DNA of 64,000 nucleotides from Sapria himalayana (Eukaryota; Streptophyta; Magnoliopsida; Malpighiales; Rafflesiaceae), in contig JAREIK010001723.1 of the NCBI GenBank assembly GCA_029783825.1, forward strand, positions 1,407,257 through 1,471,256, given 5' to 3'. A program made the position numbers and the translations under genes. Below the pieces are notes generated by a model. It saw only the letters and a list, made by a program, of their open reading frames with translations. It was not told where the DNA came from and did not search any database. Position 1 is the first letter of the stretch; each line of letters starts with the position of its first letter. Below are positions 47,700 through 60,715 of this stretch, one piece after another.

Positions 47700-50330
47700 A
47701 TTCAAAAATGTGTAATGATAGAATTCAAAAATAAAATAATATATAATATAATATAATAAATAAATAAAATATATAAAATTAATAAAATAAATAAAATAAA
47801 AGTTTAGCATGTCAAATTAAATTAAACTGATTATACTCGATTAAACCAGTTTGAACTATTCTACCAACTTCTAGAAAACTCAATAATATTCACACATGTA
47901 ATTGAAAATAATTGAGCAAGAGTTTCGCAATTCACTTTTATATGCTCTCATGATATGTGTTGTTGTGTGCTAGGAACCCCAAATCAATTTTATTTATAGG
48001 CAAGATTCCAAGATTTTTAATTTTTGATGAAACAGTTAGTAAGCCAACACATAGCTTTCATATGTCAAGTTAATCCTTTGAAGGTATACACATCATCATA
48101 TAACAAGCACACTTTCAAGCACTTGGCATTAATGCACGAGAACACATAGTAAGCACATAATCAATACTTATCTCTCATGTAAGCCAAGACATGGAAATCA
48201 TACATACTAACACATGATATTCGTGCAAGTAAGCATGTGATAAGCTTGTAAGTCAACAAATGATATAAAAATAATTATTCTTATTTATTTTTTCAGACTT
48301 TATTGTAATTTTCTTACATGATTCATTTATATTCTTATGGTTGCACTTATCATTAACTAAGATTATCATGGTGTGTGTGTGTGTGTGTGTGTGTAAAGAT
48401 TTATATTTGTCATGTATATATATATATTTAACTAAAATTTATCTCAAAATAATCTCAAACATAATAACTTCATATTTATGTTTTTTGAAATAAAACACTT
48501 ATATTTCTAATAATTTTAATATTCCTTCAATAGATGTCTCGTAGTGTGTAATTCCTTGTGATCTCTCTTGTGTTAGTGAAGAGTGGACTTGTTGAATCAA
48601 GTTTAGTAATATTAAAATAATGATTTCATACTGATATAATAAGATAAACATATAGCATTGTGTCATGAAGACTCAAGCTAAGATAGTATAAAATATATGA
48701 ACCAAACTTTTTTGTACATAATTACTATCAAGAATAATATTTTTAAAAATAAATAGCATGGTAATAAAAATCCAAACGAACAATATGGTAGACTGATTGA
48801 CAAAAGATGATGAATACTCTAACACTAAAAATATGAGTCCAATCATCGTAGATGTTGGATACATTTTCCATGGTGCTATCATTTATAATGTTGTTCAAAT
48901 GTTGGGACGTGAGTTTTACCTATTCTAATCATGAAGCCTCATAGTTTATATATGAGCCAAATAATAATTTTGGGTTGAGTTTGGGAGAAGGGTAGGTAGA
49001 TAAAAAAAGTATAATATTTTAAATCTATAACATTTTTGATTTAGATAGAAGATATAAAATTATTAAAATATTTAGAAATTTTTAATGTTTATAATCCCCA
49101 CAATGTCATGCAACACATTAGATTTTTTTCGACCAAAAAATGTTTTAACAACTTTAATTTACTATTTTTACCACAACAATGTAGTTTATTATTACTCTAA
49201 CAATTCTAATTCTACCAAATTTATATTAGCTATAATTTATGCCATTAATAATTGTGGATTATGAAGAGTTTGGGTATCTCTGTATCGTTGATGAATTTAT
49301 GCCATACAAGAGTATTCTCCTTACGACAATATTCGTTAGGACACCCTTTATCCTGCCGTGTTAATAACATAATCTTTTAACACGGTAATTTTTCTATGCT
49401 GCAATATGTTTATTTTAAATAATTTAAAAAACTAATACATATAAGAAGTAATTGTTAGTTGAATGTTGTAGTTATTAGTTGGGTACCATAACTATTAGTT
49501 GTAACCTACAAGCTTGAATCTAAGTTTCATGTTTCACAAAATTTGTGGAAGATGTATCTTGTAATAAATAGTAATAAGAATATAAAAAAAAAAGAGAAGT
49601 ATTATGGAAATGTATGTATCATTAATTAAACAATATTTTATAGTATTAGCGAATGTATGTGAGCACTCTTTAATGTGAGTACTCTTTTATAGTTTAATAT
49701 GATATAAACATATTTACTAATTATTTTTTAGTCCAGAACATATATTATTAAATATAATTTCATATCTTAATAAAATAAATATAAATTAATATAGTTTCAA
49801 GAACATCAATGCAATCTAATAAAAAAAATAGTAACATATCATAAAAATGCAGCAAAATGAATTATAAAGAACATTAATAAGTTGTAAATAAAAATAAAAA
49901 TTTTAAAAATATTGAGAATTATATTGTATTTTTATATTTTTTTTTATCTTGGGATACTAGGATGAGATGATTCATATAGATTAAGAGTATTTATAGTTTC
50001 TTTTTGTATTTATAAGTGAATTTTTATTTTATTTAATAAATGATAATGTCATTTTATATTTTTTATTCATAATATTATATTATTGTGAAATTTTATTTAT
50101 TTTATTCAGTTATTTTATTTTTTATGGGAATACTCGATATGTAAAGTTTCATCAATCATTTTTATTCATAATGAAAAGGCATGAGTTTTAGTTATATATT
50201 ATTATTATTGAGTATTATTTTTTTATATCATTTTTTTATCATTTTTATGTACTAATCTTCATATTTTTCTTCAATATATATATATATATATATGGACATG
50301 CATATATATGAAAGAAATTTATGATGCTTT
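47700..50330. other. AT-rich, no gene recognised
   Basis: Only a (GT)n microsatellite at 48,371-48,394 and an (AT)n run near 50,277 are definable. Confidence 0.45.
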
Positions 50331-50429
50331 AGTAGAACATCTCTTCGCTATAGAAGTAGTAGTAAATGGCCATTCAAAGTAACTTCCTGCTCATGTGGAA
50401 AATTATAGAAATATAGTATTTCTTCTCTC

Positions 50430-51088
50430 TCCCCCTCTCTCTCTAAACATCATTGCTGGCCATATTTTAGATATTTATTGAAGTTGTGTGACTATATATA
50501 AATATTTGTATAACTATATAACACTCTATATAACTAAATATAATTATATTTATAAGTATGTATACATATATGTAAATTTATATATTTATTTATAACTTTA
50601 TATATTTATGCAGAACTATTTGTATGAATATATCTATATATAACTATATGTTTAACTATATAAAAATATTTATAGTTATATATACTATATGTATAATAAC
50701 ATATAACTATAAATAATTATATCTTATTATATATATTACTATAAAAGCTTTATACATAACTATATTTAAATATATTATTTACAACATATATTTAATATAC
50801 ATTTGTATATATTAGTATTCAAAAATGTATTTTACTATATCTATACCTATACATAACTATAGGTATAGATATATAAAATTATATAAATAAATAAATATAC
50901 CTGCATGTATAGATATAAGTTTAACTATACGGGTAACTATATGTATACCCACATGTAACTATATTCATAATTATATGTATAACAGCATACAACATTATGT
51001 TTAATTATATGTGTATAACTATATATAAATATTTTTAAAACTAAATAAAACTTTATATAATTAAATATAACTATATTTTTAACTATTT

Positions 51089-51123
<35 letters not shown>

Positions 51124-52309
51124 CATATATGTAAATCTATATACTTGTTTATACCTTTGTATATATTTATGTATAACTAAATATAACTTCTCATATGAAT
51201 ATATATATATATATAACTAAATGTATAATGATATATAATTTTTTATAACTATATATATTATATGTATAATAACATATAACTATAAATAATTTTATATTAT
51301 TAATGTATAACCTATATTTAAATATATAATTAACAACATATATTTAATATACATTTTTATATATTAGTATATAAAATGTATTTTAGTATATCCATACCTA
51401 TACATAACTATATGTATAAATATATGAAATTATATGAACAAATATATATACATACATATATAAATATAAGTTTAACTATACGTGTAACTATATGTATAAT
51501 CACATGTAACTATATTTATAATTACATGTATAATAACATACATCATATTTAATTAAGTGTATAACGATATATAAATATTTGTAAAACTAAATAAAACTTT
51601 ATATAATTAAATATAACTATATTTTTAACTATTTATACATATATGTAAATCTATATATTTACATACATATATATATATATATAAAACTAAATTTAACTAA
51701 ATTTAGTTACATATATATATATATATATTGTATATATTTTTGTATAACTAAATTTAACTACTCATATGAATATATATATATCTAAATGTTTAACGATATA
51801 TAATTTTTTATAACTATATATATTATATGTATACTAACATATACCTATAAAAAATTCCATCTTACTATATGTATAACTATAAAAACTTTATACATAACTA
51901 TCTTTAAATATATAATTAACAACATTTATTTAATATACATTTTTATATATTAGTATAAAAATGTATTTTAGTATATCCATACCTATACATAACTATATGT
52001 ATAAATATATGAAATTATATGAACAAATATATATACATACATGTATAAATATAAGTTTAACTATACATGTAACTATATGTATAATCACATGTAACTATAT
52101 TTATAATTACAATTATAATAATATAGAACATCATATTTAATTATATGTGTATAACTATATATAAATATTTGTAAAACTAAATAAAACTTTATATAATTAT
52201 ATAACTATATTTTTACCTATTTATACATATATGTGTACATATATGTAAATCTATATATTTGTTTATAACTTTATATATATTTATGTATAACTAAATTTAA
52301 CTACAAGCA

Positions 52310-52348
<39 letters not shown>

Positions 52349-52787
52349 AAATGTTTAACGATATATAATTTAAATATATAATTAAATTATATGTATACTA
52401 ACATATAACTATAAATAATTATATGTTATAACTATATAATTTTTTATAACTATATATATTATATGTATACTAACATATAACTATAAATAATTATATTTTA
52501 CTATATGTATAACTATAAAAACTTTATACATAACTATATTTAAATATATAATTAACAACATTTATTTAATATACATTTTTATATATTAGTATAAAATTAT
52601 ATTTTAGTATATCCATACCTATACATAACTATACGAACAAATTTATGAAATTATATGAACAAATATATATACATACATGTATAAATATAAGTTTAACTAT
52701 ACGTGTAACTATATGAATAATCACATGTAACTATATTTATTATTACATGTATAATAACATACAACATCATATTTAATTATATATGTA

Positions 52788-52850
<63 letters not shown>

Positions 52851-53620
52851 CTAAATAAAACATTATATAATTTAAAATAACTATATTTTTAACTATTTAT
52901 ACATATATGTATACATATATGTAACTCTATATACTTGTTTATAACTTTGTATATATTTATGTATAACTAAATATAACTACTCATATGAATATATATATAT
53001 ATATATATATATATCTAAATGTTTAACGATATATAATTTTTTATAACTATATATATTATATGTATAATAACATATAACTATACATAATTTTATATTATTA
53101 ATGTATACCCTATATTTAATTATATAATTAACAACATATATTCAATATACATTTTTATATATTAGTATAAAAAATGTATTTTAGTATATCCATACCTATA
53201 TATAACTATATGTATAAATATATGAAATTACATGAACACATATATATACATACATGTATAAATATAAGTTTAACTATACGTGTAACTATATCTATAACTA
53301 CATGTAACAATTTTTATAATTATATGTATAAAAACGTACAACATAATGTTTAACTATATGTGTATAATTATATATAAATATTCTTATAACTATAAATAAC
53401 TCTATATAAATATATATAACTTTATTTTTAATTATGTATACATACATGTAAATCTATATAATTGTTTATAACTTTGTATACATTTATTTATATTTACTTA
53501 TAACTACTTGTATGCATATATCTATATATAATTATATGTTTAACTATATGTAACTATTTATAACTATATTTACTATAAGTATCCTAACATATAATTATAT
53601 ATGGTATAATATTAATTTGT
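50430..53620. repeat. AT-rich tandem array of ~550-630-bp units
   Basis: The marker AAGTTTAACTATACGTGTAA (with small changes) occurs near 50,920, 51,468, 52,056, 52,690 and 53,266. It is each time followed by a CACATGTAACTATATTTATAAT-like sequence and preceded by CATACCTATACATAACTATA. About five higher-order units therefore lie in tandem, built from short TAACTATATGTATA-like subunits. (AT)n runs inside units (for example 52,793-52,849) account for length differences. The stretch just before the array (50,437-50,490) resembles 60,665-60,725 at the end of the CACTA gene region. Confidence 0.8.
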
Positions 53621-53624
53621 TGAA

Positions 53625-54017
53625 CTAATTTGAAATTAAATGACATAAGATATAATATCAACAATATGTAAGCACATAGAATGAGAGTATCCGTTGATCA
53701 GGCTCATATATGGTATAATATAAATAAGGGTCGTAGTTTTACCTAATCCTAGCCCTTGGGCCTCCGGCTCAAATATGAACTTATGTATGATATAAGATGT
53801 AATATTTGATAGTTTTATATATAAGAAATTTTATTTTCTTTTTAATAATTTTTCATTCTAACACTGCACTCTCTGTGTCTCTCTCTCCCTCTCTAATTCT
53901 TCCTGTCACTCTATTCATCTTTTTCTTTATGGGTCGCACACTCTCTCTTGTTATTTTCTTTCTCGCTCTCCTTTATTGCTTGTTATCTCTCTCTCCCTCT
54001 CTCGCTCTCTCTCTCCC

Positions 54018-54053
<36 letters not shown>

Positions 54054-54490
54054 CCTCTCTCTTCCTCTCTCTCTCTTTCCCCCTCTCTCCCTTTCACCAG
54101 TTCTCTCCCTCCTATCTCTCCTCTTTCTCTCTCCTATCCCATCACCCCATTTCTCTGCCCCTCTCTCCCCCCACATTATCGCTCTCTTTCTTTCTCTCCC
54201 TCGCCTCCTTCAAACATTAAATGTCTTTTTTTTGCCCTCCTCTCTTGTGCTTTATCATACTTTGCACCCATTATCTAGTATACCTATGATATCTATTAAT
54301 CTTTATCGTGCTAAAACTTACATTATCTATTAATGTAGATTCTACAAATGCATTTGCCTCGATATTCATGATATTTAAATTTTAAATATTTATCTGTAAG
54401 TAATTTTATTTAATTATTTGTATATTTTGAAGTAATAAAATGTTTTATTTATGATAATGATTGGGCATTATTTTTTGTAAATAAAATAGG
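53625..54490. other. Spacer and CT-rich tract before the CACTA transposase
   Basis: 53,870-54,210 is CTCTCC-rich and gives Ser/Leu-rich ORFs (and Arg/Glu-rich ones on the other strand) that are not genes. 53,600-53,790 has two TATATGGTATAATAT copies. The tract could be the 5' leader of the transposase gene. Confidence 0.5.
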
Positions 54491-54495
54491 GCAAA

Positions 54496-57400
54496 ATGAA
54501 CTCAGATCGTCAGTGGATGTACAAAAGGGTTATTAATGGATTCTTGAATAAAAATTTTTTGATTGGGCTTGAAACTTTCATCAATTTTGCATGTAGTTAG
54601 TCGAGATTGATAGATGGAGAAATAATTAAGTGTCCATGTAATCATTGCAAGTGTCAGAATATCCCTTTTCATGATGCAAACACTATGAGATATCATTTGG
54701 TTAAATATGGATTTGTGTCAAATTATTTTCTTTGGATTTATCATGGGTAGAGTACAATTGCTTTGAATATTGACCAAAATGAGAGTATTAAATCATTTTC
54801 TTGTGGTGAAGAATCATCAAACACATGCCATAGAATAATCACCGAAGCTGCTGGTGCTGACTTCAATATGGATTACATGGATGAACCACCTAATCCTGAA
54901 GCTCATAAATTTTATGAAATGCTTAAAGCTACAAATAAAGAGTCGTGGTCTGTTTGTAAAACACATTCACAATTATCACTTGTGGCTTGACTTATGAGAA
55001 TTAAGTCAGAAAATACATATGTCTAAGAAATTATTTGATCAGGTGACAGAACTGATGAAGGAGATTGTTCTGGATAATAATTCGATCACTAACAACTTTT
55101 ACACAACTAAGAAGTTACTACGAGGAATGGGTCTACTAGTAGAAAAATTGATTGTTGTTTAAATGGATGCATGTTATAATGGGGTGGTGATATTGATTTA
55201 ATTAGCTGCAAGTTTTGTGACCATCCTTGGTTTAGGAAGGCACCTCGTGTTGTAGATACGCGACAAAAATTGAATGGTTGTCTTTAAGAAGATGTATTAT
55301 TTTCCATTAATTCCTCGATTACAGAGACTATATGCATCAAATGATATAGAAAATGATATGATGTGGCATTCTGAGCATGAGGCTGAAAAGGGGTAATGCA
55401 TCATACATCAGATTCACCTGCTTGGAAGCATTTTAATTATATACATTTAGATTTTTGTAGCAGAAAGTCGAAATGTTAGATTGGGTCTCTATAATAATGG
55501 ATTTCAGCCATTTGGGCAATCTGGACAACAATATTCAACATGGCCAGTGATAGTGACACCTTATAACTTGTCTTCGTTGTTGTGTATGAAGGAGCAATAT
55601 ATGTTTTTGTCAATATTGGTTCCAGGGCCAAAAAATCCAAAAGACATACTAGATGTTTTCTCACCGCCTCTTATTACAGAGTTAAATCATTTATGGGATG
55701 TTGGCATGATTGCATATGATATCTCAAAGAGCAAAATTTCATTATGCGGGCAACCCTTATGTGGATGGTAAATGAATTTCTTGCATATTCAATGTTGTCT
55801 GGCTAGAGTATTGTAGGATGATTCGCATGCCCATATTGCATGACAAATTCAATTACATTTAACCTCAAATTTAGTGGTAAACAGTCATGGTTTGATAACC
55901 ATCGTAAGTTTCTACCTACGAATCATCCATTTCGAAGAAATAGAATTGCATTTCGAAAAAATAAAATTGTGATGACAGTTGCACCAGTAGTTCATTCAGG
56001 AGATGATATTATTACAGAGATTCATAGTTTGGGTTTGAAGAAGGTAACTAAAAAGGATGCTACTGGAAATAATGGAGTAATAGGAAGTCCAATTTTGGGA
56101 CTTCCTATTATTTGGCGGGAGGAAACGTAGTATATTTTGGGACTTGCCCTATTGGAAGTCCAATTTTATTCATCATAACTTAGATGTAATGCATATTGAA
56201 AAAAATGTTGTTGATAATGTTTTAAACACTATCCTTAATGTAGACGAAAAAACAAAAGACACATTAAAATCAAGACAATATCTGAATGATTACTGTCGGC
56301 ATCCTGAATTGAAACTGAATGAGGAAATAGAAAAATTCCCTAAAGCTTACTACCCACTTGATAATGAGGTAAGACAAATCTTATGTGAATGAGTTAAAAT
56401 TTTGAAATTCCCTAATGGATATGTGTTAAATATGGGTAGATGCGTGGATATGAAGAATCTTAAGTTATTTGGAATGAAAAGTCATGATTTTCATGTATTT
56501 ATGTAGAGATTAATACCAATTGTATTGCGTGAATTACTTCCACTAGGTGTTTGGAAGGTCCTTACAGAACTTAGTTTGTTTTTCAAATAGTTAACTGCAA
56601 CCACAATCAAAATAGATGACATGGTGAGGCTGGAGAATGACATTCCACTTATTATTTGTTAGCTTGAACGGATATACCCACCGAGTTTTTTTGACTCGAT
56701 GGATCATTTGCTAGTCCATTTGGCATATGAAGCAAGGATTGGATGGCCAGTGAAATTCAGGTGGATGTATCCTTTTGAGAGATAAATACATGTAATTTGC
56801 TGTGTTTTATTATTTCATATTTTAAGTATTATTGTAATTTAATCTAATTGAAACCCAACATTGTGGATGTAGGTATCTTCGTAAGTTGAAATTGAATGTT
56901 AGAAACAAGGAAAAAGTTGAAGGTTCAATTTGCAATGCATATTTAGAAGAAGTAGCATCATCATTTTGTTCTTATTATTTTGAGGATCATGTCAATACAA
57001 AGAATAAAAATGTGTCGCAGAATTATGAAGGTCATGTGATGGTAGAAGATGATTATGTGGACAAAGTATCTATCTTCAAGCACCCTGGAAGAGCATTTGG
57101 AAGAGCAATAAAAATTTGTATGACAGATGAAGAGTACAAAGCAACCCAGAGCTACATTTTACTTAAATTGTGAAGAGGTTGCACCATATATTGAGTATGT
57201 ATACACAAAATGGTTACAGGTTTAATCATAGTTTAATTTTATCTTTAATAGGAATTATTAAAAATTGATATACATTTTTGTCTCTCTTTTTATATTTGTG
57301 CAATATTTATGTTGAGTAGTTAAAATATATGCAACCAGTAATTTCCAGCAATAATGTTGATTATATGCTAAAAACTAAATTTGCAAATTGGTTCAAAAAT

Positions 57401-58224
57401 TGTGTGAGAATTATTAAGTTTTAAATTTTTGAATTTTTTAATTTATTATTATCTTTTATTTTTTAATAGCAATTTTTTAATTTATGTCACATGCAGTTGA
57501 TCCTTCAAATGGAGATTCAAATATTTTTATTCAGAATCTAAGTAAATGCCTATTTAGATATGTGACAACCTATCCTGAGTATTTTGTTAATTGATATAAA
57601 TTTCACATAATCGGGCATGGTTTTTCTAAAATTACAATAAATAGTAGTGTATGCATTAAAGGCACAAGATATAGTGCAGATGAGATTGATTATTATGGTC
57701 AACTCAAATAAGTTATTGAGTTTAAGTATCCTGGACTGGAAAATAATAGGATTATATTATTTAAGTGTGAGTGGTTTGATCCTACATGAAAAATGGGCAC
57801 AAAGATTTATTCAGATTATAAGCTAGTGGATATTAACCATAAATACAGATAAAATTGATATGAGCCATTTATTATGGCAGTTCAAGCTGCTCATGTATAT
57901 TATTGTACATATCCGAGTTTATCTCATGAAAAAAGAGATTAGTGAGCGATTTGCAAGACCAAAGCTCGATCAAAATTTGAAGTATCAACATCGCAACAAA
58001 GAAGTAAAGACTTAGAAATTGCACTGGAATTCCAGGAAGATGACATAAATAATATTGAGCCTTTGAATGTAGATCAAGACTTAGAAAATTTATGTGACTC
58101 AAATGGTGGCACAATTGAAATTGAAGATGATCAATTTCTATATGAAGATGAGTTCGAACTTCTATCAGAATTAGACGAAATATTAGAAGATCCATTGAAG
58201 GATGACAGTGATGCCGATAATTAA
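54496..58224 (+). pseudogene. CACTA (En/Spm) TNP2-like transposase, decayed
   Basis: Starts MNSDRQWMYKRVINGFLNK with a transposon-associated N-terminal domain ending KCPCNHCKCQN (54,496-54,670). The Transposase_21 core follows: GFQPFGQSGQQYSTWPV and VVPGPKNPK-like text (55,490-55,640), FLAYSMLSG (55,775), CPYCMTNS and SGKQSWFDNHRKFLP (55,830-55,920), HNLDVMHIEKNV (56,165), LFGMKSHDFHVFM (56,465), FFDSMDHL (56,690) and WMYPFER (56,763). The next exon begins YLRKLKLNVRNK at 56,873; the donor that should follow GAGAG at 56,781 reads AT instead of GT. A DUF4216-like part with YKLVDINHKYR and YEPFIMAVQAAHVYY follows at 57,770-57,900. The end is acidic, stopping at 58,224. About a dozen stops and several frameshifts. 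Confidence 0.92.
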
Positions 58225-58364
58225 ATTGTTATAATTTAATTATAAATTTAAACTATCAAAGACGTTTTATATTTTGTTAAAATCTATCAGTGTGTTTTAT
58301 TCGAAAATGCATGCTTGTTCATCATATCTCTATTTTTTGTTCTTTGTTTTATTTTGTACAGCAG

Positions 58365-60340
58365 ATGGCACCTAAAGGACGTGGCTGTGGTGGAGGTGGA
58401 CGTTGACATAGAAATGAACCAAATTCATCTAGTATGTTACATAATGTTGAAGAATTAGTACCATCTCATTGCCACCATATCCAGACTTCAACATCACAAT
58501 CACCATCTCTATTTCTATCACCATCACCATCATTGAGACCTCTACTATAATATTTATCAGATGTAAGCCCACCACTGATTGTGCTTCCTGCGCACACTTT
58601 TGATCCATCTCAATCTTCTACACCATATTTTACACCGATTATTCCCCCATTTACAATACCAATGACATCATCAAATGCTGCGTCTTCATCTGCAGTCAGT
58701 TCAAAGTTAAAAATTGAGATTGTGGATGAGAGGTAAAAGAAATATGTAAAAATGACTCCAAAAAATAATTTTGATGTTACTGTCAGTTATTTTTTTATAA
58801 TGTTATGATTTGCTTGTTTTCTATGTTATTTATTTATTTGCACATTTTTATTCAATCTCACAAGTGTTCAACTATAATTACAAAGTCTTTCAAGAAAATG
58901 GCTGATTCTAAAGCATTCTCCGGGAAGAAAGTTTTAGAATCGATAAAGGAGTCATATTTTAATGACTTTTAGGTAAAAATAACTAAACAAAAGCATTGAA
59001 AAATAATAATCAAATTACTTAACTATTATGTTGGTTATTAATTAAGCAGTAAATAATTTCGTTCTTGTTGTTAATATAAAATCTTTTGTGATTCTTCTAT
59101 ATATAGAATCAGTGCACATGAGCACCAAAATTTGATGCAAAGATAAAGTCATTATAGGAGATCAAAGCTACTCAATGATATTCTGATTTTGTCCATAAAA
59201 TTGAAGAATATGAAAGAAATGCCTGATTTTATATCTGAGGATGACTGACCCGAGTGGATTAAGTAATGGGAGGAGCTAGATATGAAGAAAAAAAATCAGA
59301 TATTGCCAGCAAAAATCGACGAAGTAAGGTAGCTGGACTAGGTACAAGAATTTGTCGACTCACAGGATGGTCAAAGTCGAGCATTGAGTATGTTCGAGAT
59401 ATGGTAGAATTTTAAAATTTTAAACATTTATATATTTAGTGGTTGTCCTAATAGTTCAATAAATCAAATCTCTACATGGTTCTATTAATTATTTTAAATT
59501 TTTTGATCATTTTTTTAATGACTAAATAAAAATATATTCTAGGCTGGAGAATTGAGCCGGGATCCAAATTTTTATGAGATTTTCAGGAAGATGCATGTGA
59601 AGAAAGTGAATGGCCAGTTTGTTGACAACACGTCTCAGATGATTGTTGTAAGAACTTGTTATATTAATAAGATTTTATTATACTATAGTAAATTTTGAAA
59701 ATTATATGGAATGCAAAATATTTCTTTATTTTTGTATATCTAGAATAGTTTTTTTCTATATTTTATCTCAGGACCTAATAGAGGAACGTGTGACAGCTAC
59801 TCATCAACAAGTTGAGGGTTCTATGGATCTTCAACCAAATGACTATGATCCTATTTATTTGGAAAACATAGGAGGTCATAAGAAGCAATGAGTGTACGGA
59901 ATCGGCTCGAAGAGAGTGGCATTTTGTTGTAGCAGTCATGCTTCTAATTCATCTGTCTCAGCAATGGTGGATGAGACGATCGAACACCAAGCAATGGAAA
60001 CAAATGAACATATTGTAGTTATGGAGACCGAAATGAAAAGAAGGATGAGCAGATATCTCTTTTGAAGGAAGAAATATATGAAATTAAAGAACAGAAGGAT
60101 GAGCAGATATCTCATTTGAAAGAAGAAATATATGAAATTAAAGAACAGAAGGATGAGCAGCATACTAATTTGATGGAAGAAATATAAAAAATTAAAGAAA
60201 TGAATGATGAGATGAAAGGAATTAAGATTGTAATGCAACAGTAGATGTCCTATATGGAGTCATAGTTAGCAGCATTGGCACAAAAGATAGCATTCCGAGA
60301 TCTAGCTGCGAAACCTCTCAGGAGAGTCTAGCATTCCCTA
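58365..60340 (+). pseudogene. Ptta/En/Spm plant transposase (TNP1-type), decayed
   Basis: Second CACTA gene, 140 bp after the first, same strand. The start MAPKGRGCGGGGR is followed by a Ser/Pro-rich segment to 58,730. Exon pieces then show KKSDIASKNRRSKVAGLGTR (59,290-59,350), DPNFYEIFRKMHVKKVNGQF (59,560-59,620), ERVTATHQQVEGS (59,785), and NDYDPIYLENIGGHKKQ then VYGIGSKR (59,840-59,915), matching 'NDIYLxVVGGxKKGRVYGLGS'. At 60,030-60,190 three copies of an 18-residue coiled-coil unit (KDEQISHLKEEIYEIKEQ) repeat. In En/Spm such proteins bind the subterminal repeats. Stops and frameshifts are scattered through it, and intron limits are uncertain. Confidence 0.85.
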
Positions 60341-60344
60341 CAAA

Positions 60345-60715
60345 TTATGAGGATGATTGAGTACGAAAATTATTTCTGAATTATTATTTATTTTTGTCTA
60401 TGTGTAGCAAATAATTATGATATTTTTTTGCAGGTTTCAATTTTTTTTATTTTGGTTTTGTTCTTTGCTTTTCGGATTAATCCAATTGTGAATCTTTGCA
60501 GGACACATTATGTGAAATAAAAGAAAAAATCATGATTCAAAGCATTCAGATATTACCATTGTCCTTCCAATGCATGAGTCCCATATTTACCGATTTCAGC
60601 TTTATCAAAAAGAGGGCTACCTTATCTCATCTTTATTATTCTAAAAACATTTTATTTTTGCACTCACTTCATCTCTAAACATAACTGCTGGACATCTTTT
60701 TGATTTTTGTTGAAG
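60345..60715 (+). other. 3' region of the CACTA genes
   Basis: No domain recognised. 60,665-60,725 (CTCTAAACATAACTGCTGGA, TTGTTGAAGCTGTAAGA) is shared in mutated form with 50,437-50,500. Confidence 0.4.

Noticed and set aside
53806..54333. 175-codon Ser/Leu/Pro-rich frame
   Set aside because: Covers a CTCTCC-rich tract with several overlapping frames of the same type; no domain.
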